Shown piece by piece: positions 30,375 to 33,352 of a stretch of DNA of 33,352 nt. The stretch is from Isotricha intestinalis. Its lineage: Eukaryota > Ciliophora > Litostomatea > Vestibuliferida > Isotrichidae. Position 1 is the stretch's first letter, and each line of letters opens with the position of its first letter. The notes below the pieces were generated by a model. The model did not search any database, had not been told where the DNA came from, and saw nothing but the letters and a program-made list of their open reading frames with translations. Location: positions 1 to 33,352 of the forward strand of contig JAJJLU010003755.1 in NCBI GenBank assembly GCA_023807065.1. Reading direction: 5' to 3'. The position numbers were made by a program, and so were the translations under genes.

Positions 30375-30779
30375 TTATTCAATGTCAAAATAACCTAAAA
30401 TATTATTCAATTTCATTTTATCTTTAGAATATTGAGGATCCAGTTTTAAATTAGATATATGATTGTATATATCTTCTTTTTCGTTTTCATTTAAAATTTT
30501 AATTGCTTTTTGACTAACATATCTTCCATATTTACTTCTTAAAACATTAATAAATTTATTACTTAAAAATAATTCTTGAATAATTAAATTTAGTCTATTT
30601 TTATCTAATAATCCAATAATTTTTTCTGAAACATTTGAAGAATATTTCTGAGTTGACAAAGAACAAATATTATTAATAATTATTTTAACTATACTTTCGC
30701 ATTTATTAATTCCCCATTCTTCTAAAATATATTGAATAGCATAATTTCCATATGGGCTTTGTGAGAAAAAAATAGATTT
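30375..30779 (-). pseudogene. C-terminal PUF/Pumilio-domain fragment without a start codon
   Basis: The open frame (134 residues) contains SPYGNYAIQYILEE (second half of a PUF repeat like Pumilio R6). YSSNVSEKIIGLL follows, an R7-like repeat with the SNxxE recognition triad. SKYGRYVSQKAIKIL is R8-like, and the C-terminal cap helix follows. A complete PUF domain has eight repeats (~330 residues), so about five and a half are missing. No ATG occurs in frame: upstream is a TAA at 30780-30782, then the stop of the 7-TM gene at 30801 on the same strand and in the same frame. No GTA...TAG intron is visible. It is most likely a 5'-truncated relic. Continuity through two TAA codons with the upstream gene, or a hidden upstream exon, is less likely. 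PUF proteins bind 3' UTRs to repress translation. Confidence 0.6.
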
Positions 30780-30800
30780 TTAGATATTTGAAAAATAATT

Positions 30801-31805
30801 TTATATAATCATCGATTCTTCAACTGGTTGTTTTTCTTTTCCTTGATTCTTATTATATTGAAGACCAAAAACTCTTTTTTTATATATTTTCACATAAATA
30901 AAACATCCTATGAAAGATACAATTAAAATTATTACCAATAAATATTTTTCACCAATTTTTTCTGATTTTGCTATTAAACCTATTTCCATAATATTTGATT
31001 GAAAAGTAAAAATAATATCTTTATATAAAATTAAGAAACTTATATCAAGAGTAAAATATACTAAAATAAAAATAGAAATTATTAAATCAACATTTGTTTT
31101 ATTATCTGTTTTAGTATGAAAAAATAATATAATTTGAAAAAAATCCAAATAAATACATAAAGATAATAAAAGACTTATTAAAATATTTTGAGGAATTACA
31201 AGAAAAATATTTTTAGTTTCTTGTTTTTTAATTTTAATATATATAAGGGAAAAAATTATAGTATTGCAAAATGCAAAAAAAGTAATAAAATAATCATAAA
31301 AATCAAAAACATTAATATCATTAAGATTTATTAATTTATTACAAATATCAAAACCAATTAATATAGAAAATATAATAAAAGAAATTGGATAAAATAATCC
31401 ATAAATAATAGAATAATTTGGAAAACTTTTAAAAAAAGAATTTTTACATATCATACAATAAATAATAAATAATAATAATATAATTATTAAAACTATTGCA
31501 AAAAAACCACAAAATGAATGAACTTGAAAAGTTAAATTTTCAGTAAATTCATATGAAAAAGAAAGGAAATGATTATTGTTTTTAAAAAATGATATAAAAA
31601 AATCAATGATTATTTCAACTATAAATATTCCAATTATTATTATATTTATTCTTCTTATTTTTGATAATGATTCAATAATATTATTTGGAGAATCTTTGGT
31701 TTCAGAATTTAAACTTATGATTTTAGAATCTATATTTAATGTTTTACTTTGTTTATAATTTGTAATATTTGAAATTTTAGATTTATCATTGGAATTGTCT
31801 TTCAT
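30801..31805 (-). CDS. Seven-transmembrane protein, hypothetical
   Basis: The ATG at 31805, preceded by AAAA, gives 334 residues; the frame extends 14 codons upstream but only from a TTG. A polar ~55-residue N-terminus is followed by about seven hydrophobic helices: IIIIGIFIVEIIIDFFI, HSFCGFFAIVLIIILLLF, YGLFYPISFIIFSILIGF, YDYFITFFAFCNTIIFSLI, NILISLLLSLCIYLDFF, IISIFILVYFTLDISFLI and LLVIILIVSFIGCFIYV. A short basic/acidic tail (KKRV...PVEESMII) ends the protein. No conserved GPCR motif (DRY, NPxxY) is evident and I do not recognise the family. It likely sits in the plasma membrane or endomembranes. Confidence 0.6.
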   Translation of the reverse strand: MKDNSNDKSKISNITNYKQSKTLNIDSKIISLNSETKDSPNNIIESLSKIRRINIIIIGIFIVEIIIDFFISFFKNNNHFLSFSYEFTENLTFQVHSFCGFFAIVLIIILLLFIIYCMICKNSFFKSFPNYSIIYGLFYPISFIIFSILIGFDICNKLINLNDINVFDFYDYFITFFAFCNTIIFSLIYIKIKKQETKNIFLVIPQNILISLLLSLCIYLDFFQIILFFHTKTDNKTNVDLIISIFILVYFTLDISFLILYKDIIFTFQSNIMEIGLIAKSEKIGEKYLLVIILIVSFIGCFIYVKIYKKRVFGLQYNKNQGKEKQPVEESMII

Positions 31806-31847
31806 TTTTGGTGAAATTTTTTTATTAAAGTATTTGAAAATAATCAA

Positions 31848-32412
31848 AAAGTGAAAGAGAAAGATTTTATCATATAATTCAAATTTTTATTTAAAAGAGA
31901 AATAATTTTTTATTAAAAATTGTAAAAAATGAATCCAAATTCTTAAACATATTATAAATCAAAATTTTGATTTAAATTATTTGAAAATATTTTTAAAACA
32001 TATAATAATATTAAATTATAATATTTAATAATAATAAATAAAAATTATATATTATTTTAGTTTTACATATTTAAGATTGAAAAATATTTTTACTCGGCCT
32101 TGATTACAAAGATTATTAATTCTTTTATTATAATTTTTTCTCAAATTCTATATTTTTATTTTATTGGATAATATATTTATTATGGACTGTATAATAAATC
32201 TATTTTACAAATAATAAAAATAAAATAAATAAATCTTTTTAAGTACCAAAATATACATAAAATTTATTAAACAATTTTTAAAAACTTTAGTTTTTTCTTC
32301 ACAAAAATTGAAAAATTTTACTTTCAAGAATCATTTCATTATAATCAAATTTAGTAAAAAATTTTGATTATCCTTAATAATTAAAATTGAAATATATATT
32401 TTTTTATTTGAA
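31848..32412. other. AT-rich spacer
   Basis: About 560 bases with no open frame of coding character on either strand, no RNA gene and no clear repeat. It includes the upstream leader of the 7-TM gene at its left end and borders the retroelement relic at its right end. Confidence 0.5.
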
Positions 32413-33140
32413 AAATTGGATGATCAGAATGCTGTGGGTTTCTCCTATTACAATTAAGAATTAAGAGATGCAGGTCTATGAAATTATTACCTCAGAAATA
32501 AGCTTCTATATAAATAAGGAAAGGAATTTATTCAAAATAATTCCCTATATGACGTGAGAAGTAGATAAACATGAAATAGGAAAAGATGATATCTGATCTT
32601 GATGGATTTGATACATGCCTTTGATTTAGAAGTACAGAAGATTGTTTTGAAGGAAATAGAGAAGGATATGAAAAAAAGAAGTTATGTTCGTATTATATAA
32701 TAAAGGGATAGCTTTTTTTATTGTGTGATACAAAAAGAGAAACAAACAATTGAAGTGTTGGTCAAATATAGGAGAGCCAATGGGAATCAAGCGTTTTCCT
32801 CTGATGTTTGATGTTTATTATTATTATGGTTTAAAAGGAATACTTTTTATTATGGATTTATTAGTAATATATACTGATGATATAAAGATGATGCTCACAA
32901 GAAAAAAGATGTTAAAGAGATAATAAACAAATATAAGATTAAATTTGAGAAATTAAATATACGAATCAATTTTAGGAAATCATATTTTTTTTCAAATAAT
33001 AAGTATTCTAAAGGTGAGTCAGAGAATTATTTAATTAATTTGGCTTCAATAAGGCGGAGAAAAAATAATTACTAGATCATTTATTAAAATAGATGACTCA
33101 AATTACTCAGAGTGGGAAGTAGATAAAAGTAAAGAAATTA
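32413..33140 (+). mobile_element. Decayed LINE-type (non-LTR) retroelement, reverse transcriptase relic
   Basis: Base composition is visibly less AT-rich than the neighbourhood. In frame at 32602 is MDLIHAFDLE, the RT motif A (D-x-x-x-AFD). At 32771, in another frame, GEPMGIKRFPLMFD matches motif B (G...G....P...F). About 20 residues later in that frame comes LLVIYTDDIK, the catalytic motif C. From 32902, back in the first frame, LNIRINFRKSYFF matches the following motif (L.IN..KS). Farther upstream LWVSPITIKN (from about 32432) may be the WRPI segment. Two frameshifts and several stops show it is dead. Motif forms are those of non-LTR retrotransposons; no endonuclease or intact ends are seen. 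It probably extends to the tandem repeat on its right. Confidence 0.7.
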
Positions 33141-33145
33141 TTAAA

Positions 33146-33283
33146 TTTTTCCGGTTTTCCGGTTTTTCTTTCAAATTTCGGGTTTTCTGTTCAATTTTCA
33201 TGTTTTCCGGTTCAATGTTTTCCAGTCAAATTTCCCATTTTCCGTTCAATTTTCCGGTTTTCTTGTTTTAAGATCAAATTTCC
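33146..33283. repeat. Degenerate ~20-bp CCGG-containing tandem repeat
   Basis: Imperfect copies of a unit close to TTTTCCGGTTCAATTTTCC occur about seven times in 138 bases. CCGG appears four times (33151, 33159, 33207, 33254) in DNA that otherwise nearly lacks it. Copies vary (TTTTCTGTTCAA, TTTTCCAGTCAA, TTTTCCGTTCAA). It directly follows the reverse-transcriptase relic and could be that element's 3' terminal repeat, or an independent minisatellite. It is not a telomere unit I recognise. Confidence 0.75.
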
Positions 33284-33352
33284 TAATATTATTAGATTAA
33301 TAATAAATAAAAAACAAATATATAAAAATTAATAAGTAATTTATTAAGAGAA

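Noticed and set aside
30801..31847. Start of the 7-TM protein at 31847
   Set aside because: The codon there is TTG; the first ATG in frame is at 31805 and has the A-rich context common to the other starts.
32873..32890. LTR-type (copia/gypsy) origin of the reverse-transcriptase relic
   Set aside because: The DLxxAFD motif A and G...G....P...F motif B spacing fit non-LTR elements better, and no LTR, integrase or protease trace is seen.
1..33352. Genome-wide reassignment of TAA/TAG to Gln and TGA to Trp
   Set aside because: Interrupted frames read smoothly that way, but every conserved gene (VPS33, VPS50, DNAAF3, RasGAP-like) uses only CAA and TGG over hundreds of codons and ends at TAA or TAG.

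Overview
The window is nuclear DNA of a flagellated or ciliated protist. It is extremely A+T rich, roughly four-fifths by eye. Proteins are Asn/Lys-rich, and start codons are mostly preceded by an A-rich leader. All recognisable genes use the standard code: Gln is CAA, Trp is TGG, and none carries an internal stop. Of 15 termini I read, 12 are TAA, 3 are TAG and none is TGA. Two genes only make sense if tiny introns of 28-34 nt (GTA...TAG) are removed. Motile-cilium genes (a DNAAF3-like dynein assembly factor and a SHIPPO/STPGR-repeat protein), GTA...TAG micro-introns and a two-TM membrane protein of a type I associate with ciliates suggest a ciliate that keeps the standard code, for example a litostome such as a rumen ciliate. 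This assignment is an inference. Anaerobic chytrid fungi are a less likely alternative.

Layout. 1-820: left edge, a reading frame on the minus strand with RIG-I/Dicer-type DECH-helicase sequence, broken by in-frame stops. 823-9457: three plus-strand genes: a GOST-like 7-TM protein, a 1313-residue Asn-rich coiled-coil protein, and a RasGAP-like protein with an N-terminal micro-intron. 9528-14933: a two-TM membrane protein (-), a stop-interrupted unknown reading frame (-), a divergent Rab32-like GTPase (+), a small basic protein (-) and the SHIPPO protein (+). 15013-20351: two large minus-strand coiled-coil proteins. 20737-24993 (+): a double von Willebrand A protein and VPS33. 25079-28054 (-): a three-exon VPS50/syndetin gene, convergent with VPS33. 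28372-30123 (+): DNAAF3-like protein. 30375-31805 (-): a start-less PUF/Pumilio fragment immediately downstream of a 7-TM protein. 31848-33352: AT-rich spacer, then a decayed LINE-type reverse transcriptase followed by a CCGG-containing ~20-bp tandem repeat.

Functional themes are endolysosomal trafficking (VPS33 of HOPS/CORVET, VPS50 of EARP, a Rab32-like protein, a GOST-like protein), cilia (DNAAF3, SHIPPO, possibly the coiled-coil proteins) and signalling (RasGAP, vWA). I see no operon logic; genes sit close together on both strands.

The most unusual pattern is in the gaps between genes. Several hold protein-like reading frames that keep one frame for hundreds of bases but are interrupted by stops. 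The helicase and the 11.4-12.0 kb frame are the best cases. Substitution-driven decay (C to T / G to A) is the simplest explanation. Because random AT-rich DNA also contains many TAA codons, each case needs a homology test.
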